Source: Planktothrix paucivesiculata PCC 9631 (GTDB lineage: Bacteria; Cyanobacteriota; Cyanobacteriia; Cyanobacteriales; Microcoleaceae). From it: 64,000 nt of DNA. The DNA lies in the NCBI RefSeq assembly GCF_900009265.2, contig NZ_LR735012.1, forward strand, positions 41,599 through 105,598, written 5' to 3'. This document shows, piece by piece, positions 26,423 through 35,411 of the stretch. The translations under genes were made by a program, and so were the position numbers. How positions within the stretch are numbered: position 1 is the first letter of the stretch; the number at the start of each line of letters is the position of its first letter. The notes beneath the pieces were generated by a model, which was not told where the DNA came from, did no database searches, and saw only the letters and a list, made by a program, of their open reading frames with translations.

Positions 26423-26529
26423 AATGTATTATTTTTAGAGAAAAACAATTAATGGAAAAGCACGGAAATTGCCGATTCCATTTTAAGTTATAACGAAACG
26501 TTAAATTTCCTCTCCCTATTTCCTGCTAT

Positions 26530-27348
26530 CTAATATAATTCTAGCATTAATTTTTTGCGATATTCTTGGGTTAGAGGATGTTCATTGCCGAGTAAATTAA
26601 AAATAGCTAACATCGCTTTTTTAGCAGCATCTTCTTTGAATTTACGATGGGTTGATACAATCTCTAAAAACAAAGATAAAGCCTCGGAATAGGCTTGATC
26701 TAAAGTCAATTGACAGGCTTTAGCATAATTCTGTTCTAGCTCACTCTCTCCAGAGGAAACCGCATCTTTTTTGAATTGAATTAATTGTTTCAATGCTTGA
26801 GCTTTGAGGAAAAATTCTCCCTGATCTTCTGGAATTGTATTTAACATCTTTTCGGCATTTTCCAATTGATTAATCACAATTAAAAAATTACCCGCTTCTA
26901 ACACCACTTCCGGGCTATCTGGATATTCAGAAAATAACTGATCTAGTAATTGTTTAGCCTGGGGAAATTTTCGATCCGCGATCGCATTTTTTAAGGTTTC
27001 TAAACTTCGTTCAAAATCAGATTGTAAATTCATTTGAATTAGGGTTTCTCTGATTTTAATTTCTGTTAATGCACCGACAAAACCTGGACGCACTTCTCCT
27101 TGCTCAACAATTCTGACATCGGGTACACCTTCGACCTGATATTGACTAGCTAATTCAGGATTTTGATCAATATCAATTTTTGCTAAAATAAAATCATATT
27201 CTTTGACCAACTTTTCTAAAATCGGTTTTAAAATTTGGCAAGGGCCACACCAAGTGGCATAAAAGTCAACCAATACAGGTTTTTTATAGGAAACCTTGAC
27301 AACCTCTTGTTCAAAGTTAGATTGATCAACATCGATCGCATATCCCAT
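26530..27348 (-). CDS. Thioredoxin-TPR protein (CnoX/YbbN-like)
   Basis: This 272-residue protein has an N-terminal thioredoxin domain with the active site W33-C-G-P-C37 and the cis-proline GVPDV, then a helical C-terminal region (about 110-272) of TPR type, as in YbbN/CnoX chaperedoxins that hold unfolding proteins. Two ATG codons compete; the one at 27348 has AGAGGA about 8 bases upstream, while the one at 27357 would overlap that site, so 27348 is chosen. It keeps both active-site cysteines, unlike E. coli CnoX. Confidence 0.88.
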   Translation of the reverse strand: MGYAIDVDQSNFEQEVVKVSYKKPVLVDFYATWCGPCQILKPILEKLVKEYDFILAKIDIDQNPELASQYQVEGVPDVRIVEQGEVRPGFVGALTEIKIRETLIQMNLQSDFERSLETLKNAIADRKFPQAKQLLDQLFSEYPDSPEVVLEAGNFLIVINQLENAEKMLNTIPEDQGEFFLKAQALKQLIQFKKDAVSSGESELEQNYAKACQLTLDQAYSEALSLFLEIVSTHRKFKEDAAKKAMLAIFNLLGNEHPLTQEYRKKLMLELY

Positions 27349-27457
27349 CTGACACATCCTCTGATTGATTTCGTTTTCTATTTTATCCTAAATGTTCAAA
27401 CTTATAACTCAGCATCTCTGAAAAAAATGATTTCCTATCTTAAACCTTGAAAATTTC

Positions 27458-29398
27458 ATGAACACAAACCTTAAAATAATTATTGGGTTAACGACTATCT
27501 TTATCGTTACTCTTGGTTGTCGCTTCTATTCCTCTGAGTATCAACCGCAAAATTCCTCTTTAGAGACTGAGGTTTTTAACCCATTCCTAGAAGATTCTAT
27601 TTTTTATTCCACTCAACCATCAAATTTTATTATTCCCCAACCAAACGATAAAAAATCAGCCGCAGAAATTGCCTTTCAAGCTAGAAGTTTAGCCATTAGA
27701 AAAAAACTAGCCGCCATTAATTTAGAAGAAAAGGATGCTTGGTGGCGACGAATCAAACTAGGTGATCCCCATAAATATTTATTACCGATTATTTTATCTC
27801 AATTAAGTCTGCAAAATCAAGCCGAAGGAAAAAAATATGACCCGCAACAGAGTTGGGATATTTTATTAAAAATGGATCAAGATAAACAGGATCTTTATCA
27901 TTTTCGCGCCCCTTTAGATGTGCGAATTTTCTTTTTATTTAAAGATACAATGCCTTTAGAGGTTAAACTTGCCTATCGCCGTCAATTAGAATCTCCTGGG
28001 GTTTTAGAATGGACAGAAGGCGGAACAGAAAACCATGCTTTTATGCAACGGGCATCGGGTTTAGCTCTGATGAATGCTAGTGGTTTTCCCGTGGGAAGTC
28101 CCGCCAGTGCTGCCACAAATGAAGCCTGGTTACGGTCAGAATTAAATAAGTTTTTAACTATTGGTCAGGGAGAATTTCATTCCTCTATTTATTATGGATA
28201 TAGTATTAGTGGATTGTTAAATTTATATGATTTTGCTCAAGATCAAAAACTACGAGAATTAGCTAAAGGATTGTTAGATTGGTATGCGACAAATATGGCA
28301 TTACGCTTGAGTTGGGGAACCGCAGGCGGGGCAGAAAGTCGAGGATTTGACCGCAATACTTGGAATAATGGATTAACTGCTGTGGCTTGGTTATGGTGGG
28401 GAGAAAAACTTAAATTTGCTGAACAAATGGATGATCAATATGCTTGGTTAGCCTTACCTGCGGCCCTGAGTTCCTATCGTCCTCCTGAAATTTTAACAGC
28501 GATCGCCCGGAAAGAAATTGCCCTCCCTTTTGAAGCTAGAGCCAGCCATCCAGCCTATTATAGTTATCATGAAAGTAACCGCCTTTGGGAAGATTTTTAT
28601 ATCACAAAAAACTATAGTTTAGGAACCCTATTAGAACCTGGTAGAGTCTATCAAGTTCAAGGCACAATTCGCGCCCAATATGCTACTTATAAATTAGTGG
28701 TGCGTGATCCCAAGGGTGAACAAAATGCAGTGATTAGTTTAGCAGGAACCTATCATGGCCCCCAAGCCACCGGTCGCAGTCCTGGGGATCAATTAGTTCA
28801 GAAACGGGGTGCAGTTATCCTACAATTAATTTTAAATGAAACGGATTTAAAAGCCGGAGTTCCGACCGCATCCCATCTAGTTTTACCTCAACAATTCGGT
28901 CAGCCCCAACGCTATAATAATTGGTATATTTGGAAAATTCATAATGCTTGGTTAATAGCTCGACCTTGGGGGGATAAAATCGAGTTAAAATCCTCAATTT
29001 CTGACAAAGAACCTAATTTACAAGCCCTAGCAGCAATGGGAAATCAAACGGCTTGGATCACCGATGTTGGGGCGGTGTCTGACTATCCGAATTTACAACA
29101 GTTGAAAAAGGCATTAGATCAAACCGAAATTGTCGATCAAGATTGGAAAAATCAAGGGAAATTAAGTTATAAAAGTTTGGCGGGCGATCGCTTAACTCTA
29201 ACCTATCAAAAAAATGGGGCGATTGGGGACGCCCTGATTAATGGAGAAAAGCGGGTTTTGGAAAATTGGCCCGTTTTGGAAAGTCCCTATATTCAACAAA
29301 AGCTCTATAGTGGCCAACTGGAGATTAAGGCTCCGCCCCATCCCCCCTGGCAACTGCGAGGGACTTTAATCGGCCCAACTTGGGACTCAGGAAAATAA
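27458..29398 (+). CDS. Lipoprotein of unknown function, possible lyase-like fold
   Basis: The 646-residue protein begins with a lipoprotein signal peptide whose lipobox is VTLGC (cysteine 21), so it should be anchored to a membrane. The middle (about 150-370) is rich in helices and tryptophan with TEGGTENHAFMQRASGLAL, GYSISGLLNLYDFAQ and DRNTWNNGLTAVAWLWW. It is followed by a beta-rich part (about 370-640). This layout resembles (alpha/alpha) toroid plus beta-sandwich polysaccharide lyases, but I recognise no catalytic motif with certainty. It begins 100 bases from the divergent thioredoxin gene. Confidence 0.65.
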   Translation: MNTNLKIIIGLTTIFIVTLGCRFYSSEYQPQNSSLETEVFNPFLEDSIFYSTQPSNFIIPQPNDKKSAAEIAFQARSLAIRKKLAAINLEEKDAWWRRIKLGDPHKYLLPIILSQLSLQNQAEGKKYDPQQSWDILLKMDQDKQDLYHFRAPLDVRIFFLFKDTMPLEVKLAYRRQLESPGVLEWTEGGTENHAFMQRASGLALMNASGFPVGSPASAATNEAWLRSELNKFLTIGQGEFHSSIYYGYSISGLLNLYDFAQDQKLRELAKGLLDWYATNMALRLSWGTAGGAESRGFDRNTWNNGLTAVAWLWWGEKLKFAEQMDDQYAWLALPAALSSYRPPEILTAIARKEIALPFEARASHPAYYSYHESNRLWEDFYITKNYSLGTLLEPGRVYQVQGTIRAQYATYKLVVRDPKGEQNAVISLAGTYHGPQATGRSPGDQLVQKRGAVILQLILNETDLKAGVPTASHLVLPQQFGQPQRYNNWYIWKIHNAWLIARPWGDKIELKSSISDKEPNLQALAAMGNQTAWITDVGAVSDYPNLQQLKKALDQTEIVDQDWKNQGKLSYKSLAGDRLTLTYQKNGAIGDALINGEKRVLENWPVLESPYIQQKLYSGQLEIKAPPHPPWQLRGTLIGPTWDSGK

Positions 29399-29565
29399 TT
29401 TAATTCTAAATGTATTGAAATTCAGACAAGATTCATATACAATCTTTGCAAAGCTCGATCTAATCCCCAGATCATGGCCAAAAGCGCCATTTTTCGGCTT
29501 TTTCCGATTATGGTTGATAAAATTTCAGAGCAACTGAGTTAAACCTGTAAACAAGAGAGGTATTT

Positions 29566-29922
29566 ATGTCTAAAAAAATGATTGGTGGAATCTTAGTTTT
29601 TCTGGGTTTTATGATGTCTCCGTTGTGCTGGTGGAATGATTTAATTTTTAACTTACCCATTGCTTATGGGTTTGGATTTGTGTTGGGTAAATTATCCCAG
29701 GACTTATTTTTTCCGGGCTCTGTTTTGGGGTATTGGCTCTCTAATTTAGTCGGAATTTTACTCATGCAATATGGAGCCATGAATGTGGTTAAATCTTCTG
29801 CCCCGGAGCGAAATATTAAAAAAGATTTAGCGCTGGGTGTTGTTTCTTCCACCGCCTTTACTGTGGTTATGGTTGCATTAGTTCAGTCGAATGTTATTGA
29901 TATTTCCCTATTACCTCATTAA
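29566..29922 (+). CDS. Small membrane protein, unknown
   Basis: This 118-residue protein has about three or four hydrophobic stretches (residues 7-22, 29-47, 52-70, 92-112) and a basic loop RNIKKDLALG. No family is recognised. AAGAGAGG at 29552-29559 is a good ribosome binding site for the ATG at 29566. The PAP2 gene follows 24 bases downstream and the SPFH gene 15 bases after that, so these three probably form an operon. Confidence 0.75.
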   Translation: MSKKMIGGILVFLGFMMSPLCWWNDLIFNLPIAYGFGFVLGKLSQDLFFPGSVLGYWLSNLVGILLMQYGAMNVVKSSAPERNIKKDLALGVVSSTAFTVVMVALVQSNVIDISLLPH

Positions 29923-29946
29923 TCGTTAATTTGGAGAAAATTGATA

Positions 29947-30666
29947 ATGTCTAATTTCAATGCCAGCCTATCATCATTTTTTAAATTAAATTCTGTTAAA
30001 AATTGGTTAATTGTTCATTGGCAATTTTTGGTATTAGGAATTTCTTTACCCCTGCTCCTGTTTATTATTTTAGCTTTGAAAATCGGTGAAAATGCCAGTG
30101 GTTTATCTTGGGATGTATCGATTTTATTTTCTGTTTATTCTCCGAGGCAAACACAACTTGAAAAACTGGTGTTTATCCTCACCCGTGCGGGTATGTTCCC
30201 TGGAATATTCTGGCTGGCAACTCCAGTTATTTCAACTTTAGGATATCAAAAAAAATGGCGATCGCTCTTATATTTCTTTTTAACTCTTTTGGGAAGTGGA
30301 CTAATTAGTATATCCACTAAAATTTTCTTCCATCGGATGCGGCCTGATTTTGGGATATCTACCCATCCCTTACCCACAGATTTTTCGTTCCCCAGTGGTC
30401 ACGCCCTATTAAGTATGGCGTTTACTATTGCTTTAGTTATTCTAACTTGGAAGACAAAATGGCGAGGGTTAGTTATTGGTTTGGGGGGATTGTTTGTCCT
30501 CACCATTGCTTGGACAAGATTGTATTTAGGGGTGCATTTTCCTAGTGATATTTTAGGCGGTTGGCTTTTAGCAATTACTTGGGCGGTTCTGGCAAGTTTA
30601 TTGTTAAATCTGCATCAGTTTGATATCCTGGTTAGTGATCAATCTTCTAAGATATCTAAGCACTGA
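29947..30666 (+). CDS. PAP2-family membrane phosphatase
   Basis: This 239-residue protein has about five to six membrane segments. It carries all three phosphatase signature motifs: KIFFHRMRP (KX6RP), PSGHA, and TRLYLGVHFPSD (the R..HxxxD motif). Members hydrolyse lipid phosphates such as phosphatidate or undecaprenyl diphosphate. The ATG at 29947 follows GGAGAAAA at about 29933-29940; a TTG at 29941 is in frame. It sits between a small membrane protein and an SPFH protein, suggesting a membrane-lipid role. Confidence 0.92.
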   Translation: MSNFNASLSSFFKLNSVKNWLIVHWQFLVLGISLPLLLFIILALKIGENASGLSWDVSILFSVYSPRQTQLEKLVFILTRAGMFPGIFWLATPVISTLGYQKKWRSLLYFFLTLLGSGLISISTKIFFHRMRPDFGISTHPLPTDFSFPSGHALLSMAFTIALVILTWKTKWRGLVIGLGGLFVLTIAWTRLYLGVHFPSDILGGWLLAITWAVLASLLLNLHQFDILVSDQSSKISKH

Positions 30667-30680
30667 ATTGTGATCCGATA

Positions 30681-31481
30681 ATGCCAAGCTATTCAGGGTT
30701 ATTCAAACCCGTTAATCTGATTTTTTTGTTACTATTATTCCTGATATTTTTTAATCCCCTGGTGGTTGTTAAAGCTGGAGAACGGGGGATTTTGATGGTT
30801 TTTGGAAAAGTTCAGACCCAAGTTTTGGGAGAAGGATTACATTTTATTATTCCGGTGGCGCAAACCGTACAAAAGATAAATGTCCGAATTCAAAAACAGG
30901 AAATATCCGCCGAAGCCTCCTCAAAGGATTTACAGGAAGTTTTTACCGATGTTGCTTTGAATTGGCATATTATTCCTGAAGAAGCTAATTTAGCCTTTCA
31001 ACAAATTGGGGACGAACAAACGATTATCGAGGCAATTATTAATCCAGTGATTGAAGAAATTCTCAAAGCTGTGATGGCAAAATATACCGCCGAAGAAATT
31101 ATTACCCGTCGAGAAAATGTCAAATCCGAGGTGGATAATTTATTAACAGGTCAACTGATTAATTATCATATTCAAGTCGATAATATTTCCCTGGTTCATG
31201 TTCATTTTTCCCAACGGTTTATGGATGCGGTGGAAGCCAAACAAATTGCGGAACAGGATGCTAAAAAAGCCGGATTTTTAGTGTTAAAAGCCATTAAAGA
31301 AGCTGAAGTTAAGGTGAATTTAGCCAAAGGAGAAGCGGAAGCTAACGCCGTGTTGCAAAAAACCTTAACTCCACAGATCTTAAAAAGACAAATGGTTGAT
31401 CAATGGAATGGGAAATTGCCCTTAGTTTGGGATGATAAATCAATTCATCGATTCAATTTAGATACCTTAGTTAATCATTAA
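30681..31481 (+). CDS. SPFH/prohibitin family membrane protein
   Basis: This 266-residue protein has one N-terminal membrane helix (about 10-30), then an SPFH domain starting VVVKAGERGILMVFGKVQ and a C-terminal helical region with AKQIAEQDAKKAGFLVLKAIKEAEVK. Prohibitin-type proteins form large ring complexes in membranes and guard membrane proteases or lipid domains. It is 15 bases after the PAP2 gene. A mobile-element copy begins 6 bases after its stop. Confidence 0.92.
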   Translation: MPSYSGLFKPVNLIFLLLLFLIFFNPLVVVKAGERGILMVFGKVQTQVLGEGLHFIIPVAQTVQKINVRIQKQEISAEASSKDLQEVFTDVALNWHIIPEEANLAFQQIGDEQTIIEAIINPVIEEILKAVMAKYTAEEIITRRENVKSEVDNLLTGQLINYHIQVDNISLVHVHFSQRFMDAVEAKQIAEQDAKKAGFLVLKAIKEAEVKVNLAKGEAEANAVLQKTLTPQILKRQMVDQWNGKLPLVWDDKSIHRFNLDTLVNH

Positions 31482-31486
31482 TTAAA

Positions 31487-31716
31487 CAGGACTTACGCAA
31501 GCAGGCTAGATATAGCGTGTCAAAAGTAGGCGATCGCATACCAATGATCATAGCAATCGCCCTAAAAAGTCCTAATTATTTATTTTCCCCCCAATGTTGG
31601 GGGCTAGGGGGCTAGATGGCTTGAAATGTATAGGGTTTAGAATGATTTCTCAAGCAGCAATATTTGCCCCCTAAATCCCCCAAAATTGGGGGACTTTAAG
31701 AGGTTGTCCTGTTAAA
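31487..31716. mobile_element. Non-autonomous element, copy A
   Basis: This 230-bp element starts CAGGACTTACGCAAGCAGGCT and ends GTCCTGTTAAAG; the outer bases AACAGGAC and GTCCTGTT are inverted repeats. It holds an inner motif GGGGGCTAGGGGGCT and the palindrome CCCCC..AATTGGGGG. It fills almost the entire space between the convergent SPFH and LysR genes, ending one base before the LysR stop. A second copy is at 54950-55154 and is about 25 bases shorter, with deletions in two places. Confidence 0.85.
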
Positions 31717-31717
31717 G

Positions 31718-32671
31718 TTAGGCTGATTTTTGCAAACTGATATCATTTAATAATAACATTTTTTCAAAGGTTTGAGCAATTTTAGTTTGAAACCTTTGGC
31801 AGTGTTTGATTTTAACAAAAGGTCGAATTAACTCTAATTCTTGAGTTAAACTTTTACGATGATCAATAATTCTGACTGCCTTTAATATTCCTAGTTTTAA
31901 TTCTTTTTTGACCATCAGTTCAGAAATTCCCGCCGCGACATGACCTTCCTCAACAACGGCTTTCACCATTTCCCCGGTATTGAGAACTAAAATAACCTGT
32001 AATTCATTCAGATTAATTCCCCAATTTTTTAGGGCTTCTTCTAAGCGTTGCTGAGTTCCCGAACCCGTCTCTCGCATTACCCAATCTGTATTTTTGAGTT
32101 CTGCTAAATCAACCTGTTCTCGCTTAAACCAAGGATGGGATTGTCCAACCACAATTAATAGGCGATCGCTCCCTATTTCTTCCTGATCTAATGATTTTTG
32201 CAAAATCGGTTTAACCTCCCCTTCAATTAACCCTAAATCAAACTGTCCATTGGCAGTCCCTAAACAAATTTCCTCCGTATTTGCCAAGGTGCAATTAACT
32301 ATAATTCCTGAATATTGCCGTTGAAATTGACTAATTTTTTCCGGTAGCCAATAGTTACCAATCGTTAAACTACTGCCCAATTTAAGTTCCCCCCGTTGGA
32401 GATTATTTAACTCTTTTAATCCCCGTTCCGTTAAACCCACTTGTTCCAAAATTTTTTGGGCTTCAATTTGCAGTAATTGTCCAGCTTCTGTAATTTCAAC
32501 ATGGCGACCAATTCGATGAAATAACTTAATTCGATATTCCGTTTCTAGGCTATGAATCGCGGCACTGACCGCAGGCTGGGTAATATAAAGTCCTTCCGCC
32601 GCCCGGGTAAAGTGCAGATGTTCCGCCACCGCCAAAAAAATTCGCAGTTGTTCTAGGGTCATTCCAGCCAT
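31718..32671 (-). CDS. LysR family transcriptional regulator
   Basis: This regulator has an N-terminal winged HTH (MTLEQLRIFLAVAEHLHFTR followed by AAEGLYITQPAVSAAI) and a LysR substrate-binding domain (about 90-300) with MRETGSGTQQRLEEAL. The start at 32671 (MAGMTLEQ) gives 317 residues, a normal length; an ATG at 32737 would add 22 residues outside the family. It diverges from the Crp/Fnr gene, with a perfect palindrome at 32741-32760 between them. Ligand and targets are unknown; the neighbouring membrane genes are plausible targets. Confidence 0.9.
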   Translation of the reverse strand: MAGMTLEQLRIFLAVAEHLHFTRAAEGLYITQPAVSAAIHSLETEYRIKLFHRIGRHVEITEAGQLLQIEAQKILEQVGLTERGLKELNNLQRGELKLGSSLTIGNYWLPEKISQFQRQYSGIIVNCTLANTEEICLGTANGQFDLGLIEGEVKPILQKSLDQEEIGSDRLLIVVGQSHPWFKREQVDLAELKNTDWVMRETGSGTQQRLEEALKNWGINLNELQVILVLNTGEMVKAVVEEGHVAAGISELMVKKELKLGILKAVRIIDHRKSLTQELELIRPFVKIKHCQRFQTKIAQTFEKMLLLNDISLQKSA

Positions 32672-32740
32672 TGTAAAATCACTCACCTCTCGCATGATCA
32701 GGGAATTGAGATTAGTCTGAATGGGGACTAACGACAATTT

Positions 32741-32760
32741 AATACAATCAAAATTGTATT
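32741..32760. promoter_or_regulatory. Palindromic operator candidate
   Basis: AATACAAT (32741-32748), spacer CAAA, and ATTGTATT (32753-32760) form a perfect inverted repeat. It lies about 70 bases upstream of the LysR start and 65 bases upstream of the Crp/Fnr ATG, a typical site for autoregulated LysR binding. A looser related sequence (TTTACAATTTTAG) occurs at about 32783-32795. Confidence 0.55.
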
Positions 32761-32824
32761 CTAATGCAAATTCAGGTAATATGCTTTACAATTTTAGTTT
32801 AATTTCACTTAGCCCCTATCTTAG

Positions 32825-33412
32825 ATGACTTTAGCCCAAAGGATTGCACCCGAATTTAGTCAGCAACAGCGTTACTTCCAACGCCGTGACCAACTTCCGG
32901 CAAGACGGGATCACCTGTGGAAAATTGAGTCTGGTGTTGTGCGTACCTTCACCTACCTGGAAAACGGAACCGTTGTCACCCTGGGTTTATGGGGCGTCGG
33001 GGATGTGGTATCGCGGGTTTTATCGAAATCTGACCCTTACTATATGGAATGCGTCACCCCAGTTCAGGCAACCTCCGTTGCCATCGGCGAATTTGATGAC
33101 TTAAATCCCCTATTAATTCAACATATTCATCAACTCCAAACCTTCTTAGAAATTGTCCATTCTCGTCCCGTTGATGAAGCTTTGCATAAACTATTCCTAT
33201 TATTAGCCAACAAATTTGGTAGCGATGTTCCCCATGGTCAACTGATTGAATTTCATTTAACCCATCAAGAAATTGCTGAAAGTATTGGGACTACAAGAGT
33301 CACTGTCACCCGACTTTTAAAAGAATTTGAACAGCAAGGGATTATTGAACGGTTGAATCGGCAATTTATTATTCTTCCAGGACATCAACCTTTTTGGCAC
33401 TATGAAATTTAA
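32825..33412 (+). CDS. Crp/Fnr family transcriptional regulator
   Basis: This 195-residue protein has an N-terminal effector-barrel region (about 30-105) and a C-terminal HTH (about 145-190) with LTHQEIAESIGTTRVTVTRLLKEFEQQGII. No cysteine cluster for an Fe-S centre and no canonical cyclic-nucleotide cassette is seen. It is shorter than NtcA and is not NtcA by its recognition helix context. It is divergent from the LysR gene and followed by the MgtC gene 101 bases downstream. Confidence 0.9.
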   Translation: MTLAQRIAPEFSQQQRYFQRRDQLPARRDHLWKIESGVVRTFTYLENGTVVTLGLWGVGDVVSRVLSKSDPYYMECVTPVQATSVAIGEFDDLNPLLIQHIHQLQTFLEIVHSRPVDEALHKLFLLLANKFGSDVPHGQLIEFHLTHQEIAESIGTTRVTVTRLLKEFEQQGIIERLNRQFIILPGHQPFWHYEI

Positions 33413-33513
33413 CAGGTTAGGATTTTTGACGACTAACTTGATAAACTTGATGATCAGGTTGTGGAGAATAATCCAGAACTTTAATTAGATAATTAGTAGG
33501 GATTATAGAATCA

Positions 33514-34074
33514 ATGAGTGCCAATGCTAACCCCATGTTTTTTCCGTCTGATGACTGGTTAACCATTATCTTTCGCTTAGGAATAGCGTTGTTAATTGGA
33601 GGTGTGATTGGATTAGATCGGGAGCAACCCAGTAGACCAGCCGGACTTAGAACCTATATGATTGTTAGTTTGGGTGCAGCAATTTTTGTGATGATTCCTC
33701 TACAAGCAGGATTTGATATTAACTCAACTAATGCCCTGAGTCGTACAATTCAAGGAATTGCAACGGGGGTGGGATTTATCGGGGCAGGCATTATTTTTCA
33801 ACAGTCAAAACCCAATCTTAAACCCAAAGTTAAAGGGCTAACTTCAGCAGCAGCTTTATGGTTAACCGCCGGTTTAGGCACTGCCACCGGATGTGGATTA
33901 TGGCAGATGAGTTTAATCGGAACCTTAATGACTTTACTAATTTTAAGGGGGTTCAAAAAAGTTAAAGGGACTTCAATTTATCGGCTGCGAGTTTATCGAC
34001 CCTTTTATAAACAGCAACGAATCTCCCGTCCTAAAACTCCCACACATACCGAGGGTACAAATTCGGAAGAATAA
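33514..34074 (+). CDS. MgtC/SapB family membrane protein
   Basis: This 186-residue protein has about four to five membrane helices and the family signature FRLGIALLIGGVIGLDRE with RPAGLRTYMIVSLGAA and GVGFIGAGIIF. MgtC proteins are linked to growth in low magnesium and to control of the F-type ATPase in pathogens. The C-terminal ACT-like domain of longer relatives is missing; the tail is hydrophilic (YRPFYKQQRISRPKTPTHTE). The CadD-like gene begins 21 bases downstream, so an operon is likely. Confidence 0.92.
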   Translation: MSANANPMFFPSDDWLTIIFRLGIALLIGGVIGLDREQPSRPAGLRTYMIVSLGAAIFVMIPLQAGFDINSTNALSRTIQGIATGVGFIGAGIIFQQSKPNLKPKVKGLTSAAALWLTAGLGTATGCGLWQMSLIGTLMTLLILRGFKKVKGTSIYRLRVYRPFYKQQRISRPKTPTHTEGTNSEE

Positions 34075-34095
34075 GAATAAAAAAACACAGAAAAA

Positions 34096-34803
34096 ATGAA
34101 CCCATTAATTGCTGATATTTTTACCGGAATTGCCACCTTTACCGCCACAAATGTCGATGATCTTCTCATTCTCATCCTATTTTTTTCCAAAGTTAATACT
34201 AACTTCCGCCACCGGCACATTATCATCGGTCAATATTTAGGATTTATTCTGATATTACTTGTGAGTTTGCCCGGTTTTTTTGGCAGTTTATGGATTCCTG
34301 CTGATGCAATTCGCTGGTTAGGTGTAGTTCCGGTAATTTTTGGAATTTCTTATCTATTAAAATCCCAAACAGATCAGACGGAAACCCCTAAGACTGTCAA
34401 GATTCCAAAAATATCCGATAATTCTTTCTTCTCTCGAAATTTTTTATCGCCTCAAATCTATGGAGTTGCGGCGGTAACAGTTGCTAATGGGAGTGATAAT
34501 ATTGCGATTTATTTTACCCTATTTGCCAGTAGTAGTTTAGACAGTTTATTAACCATAATCGGTACATTTTTATTCCTGGTCGGAGTTTGGTGTTATCTGG
34601 CTTATCAGTTAACCCATTTTCCCGCTATTTCCCGAATTTTAACCGGGTATGGTCATACTTTTGTTCCCTGTGTGTTAATTGGTTTAGGAGTTTTTATCGT
34701 CAAAGAAAACCTTTTATTAGCACTTCTAGCTCTGTTCATTAGTTATGCTTGGGTTTTGTTTTCCAGCCGTGACAAAAAAGCCAAACTTGAAATCAAAAAT
34801 TAA
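34096..34803 (+). CDS. CadD family cation-efflux-like transporter
   Basis: This 235-residue protein has about six membrane segments. The start ADIFTGIATFTATNVDDLLILILFF and the later VAAVTVANGSDNIAIYFTLFA are the two N-x-D repeats of the CadD (cadmium resistance) branch of the LysE superfamily. Its actual substrate cannot be told from sequence; cadmium or another divalent cation is possible. It lies between MgtC and a DUF202 gene. Confidence 0.88.
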   Translation: MNPLIADIFTGIATFTATNVDDLLILILFFSKVNTNFRHRHIIIGQYLGFILILLVSLPGFFGSLWIPADAIRWLGVVPVIFGISYLLKSQTDQTETPKTVKIPKISDNSFFSRNFLSPQIYGVAAVTVANGSDNIAIYFTLFASSSLDSLLTIIGTFLFLVGVWCYLAYQLTHFPAISRILTGYGHTFVPCVLIGLGVFIVKENLLLALLALFISYAWVLFSSRDKKAKLEIKN

Positions 34804-34901
34804 GAGGTTATTACTAAAACCCTTCAACAATAAATTGACTACTGGCAATTTCAACAATATAAGTTACGATAATTCTCTCTATTTTTTTCTAATTCTAAAC
34901 T

Positions 34902-35363
34902 ATGAAAACTGAAGATTATACCGAAACTAACACCTCTAAGGTGATGGAATCATCAGACTCTAAACCTGAAACTAATCAAAAGCGAAAAAAACTCAATCCC
35001 TCCCGGGTTCGAGATCATTTAGCCAATGAACGCACCTATCTAGCCTGGATGCGAACTGCGGTTGGTTTAATGGGATTTGGGGTGGTAATTTTACGTCTGC
35101 GCGCGTTTCAACCCGTTGCTGTTCCTGGCCCCGGCTATGGCTGGAAATTAGGATTATTATTTTCCGGGGTCGGGTTATTAACTGTATTATTATCGACGTT
35201 TCAATATTTTATTGTCCGTCGAGATATCGAAGAAGATTCTTATGAACCTCCTGATCGTTGGGTGATTCTTTTTAGTTTAGCAATTACATTATTAGGGTCG
35301 GGAATTATTTATTTTGTTTTCACCAGTCCTGTATCCAGTCCCCTTGATTTTGGTGGATTTTAA
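34902..35363 (+). CDS. DUF202 (YidH-like) membrane protein
   Basis: This 153-residue protein has a charged N-terminus, then VRDHLANERTYLAWMRTAVGLMGFGVVI, the DUF202 hallmark, and three membrane helices (about 50-70, 88-108, 125-147). Its function is not known. The insertion of about 35 hydrophilic residues at the N-terminus is longer than in E. coli YidH. It is the third gene after mgtC and cadD, on the same strand. Confidence 0.88.
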   Translation: MKTEDYTETNTSKVMESSDSKPETNQKRKKLNPSRVRDHLANERTYLAWMRTAVGLMGFGVVILRLRAFQPVAVPGPGYGWKLGLLFSGVGLLTVLLSTFQYFIVRRDIEEDSYEPPDRWVILFSLAITLLGSGIIYFVFTSPVSSPLDFGGF

Positions 35364-35411
35364 TAACAGGTGGTAATAGGGCAAAAAGGAATAAGAATTA
35401 AGGGTTAATAT

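Noticed and set aside
29473..29541. Small frame of 22 codons (MAKSAIFRLF..) upstream of the small membrane gene
   Set aside because: Too short, no ribosome binding site, no family support.
31487..31716. Insertion sequence with transposase
   Set aside because: No frame of any size exists in the element; treated as non-autonomous.
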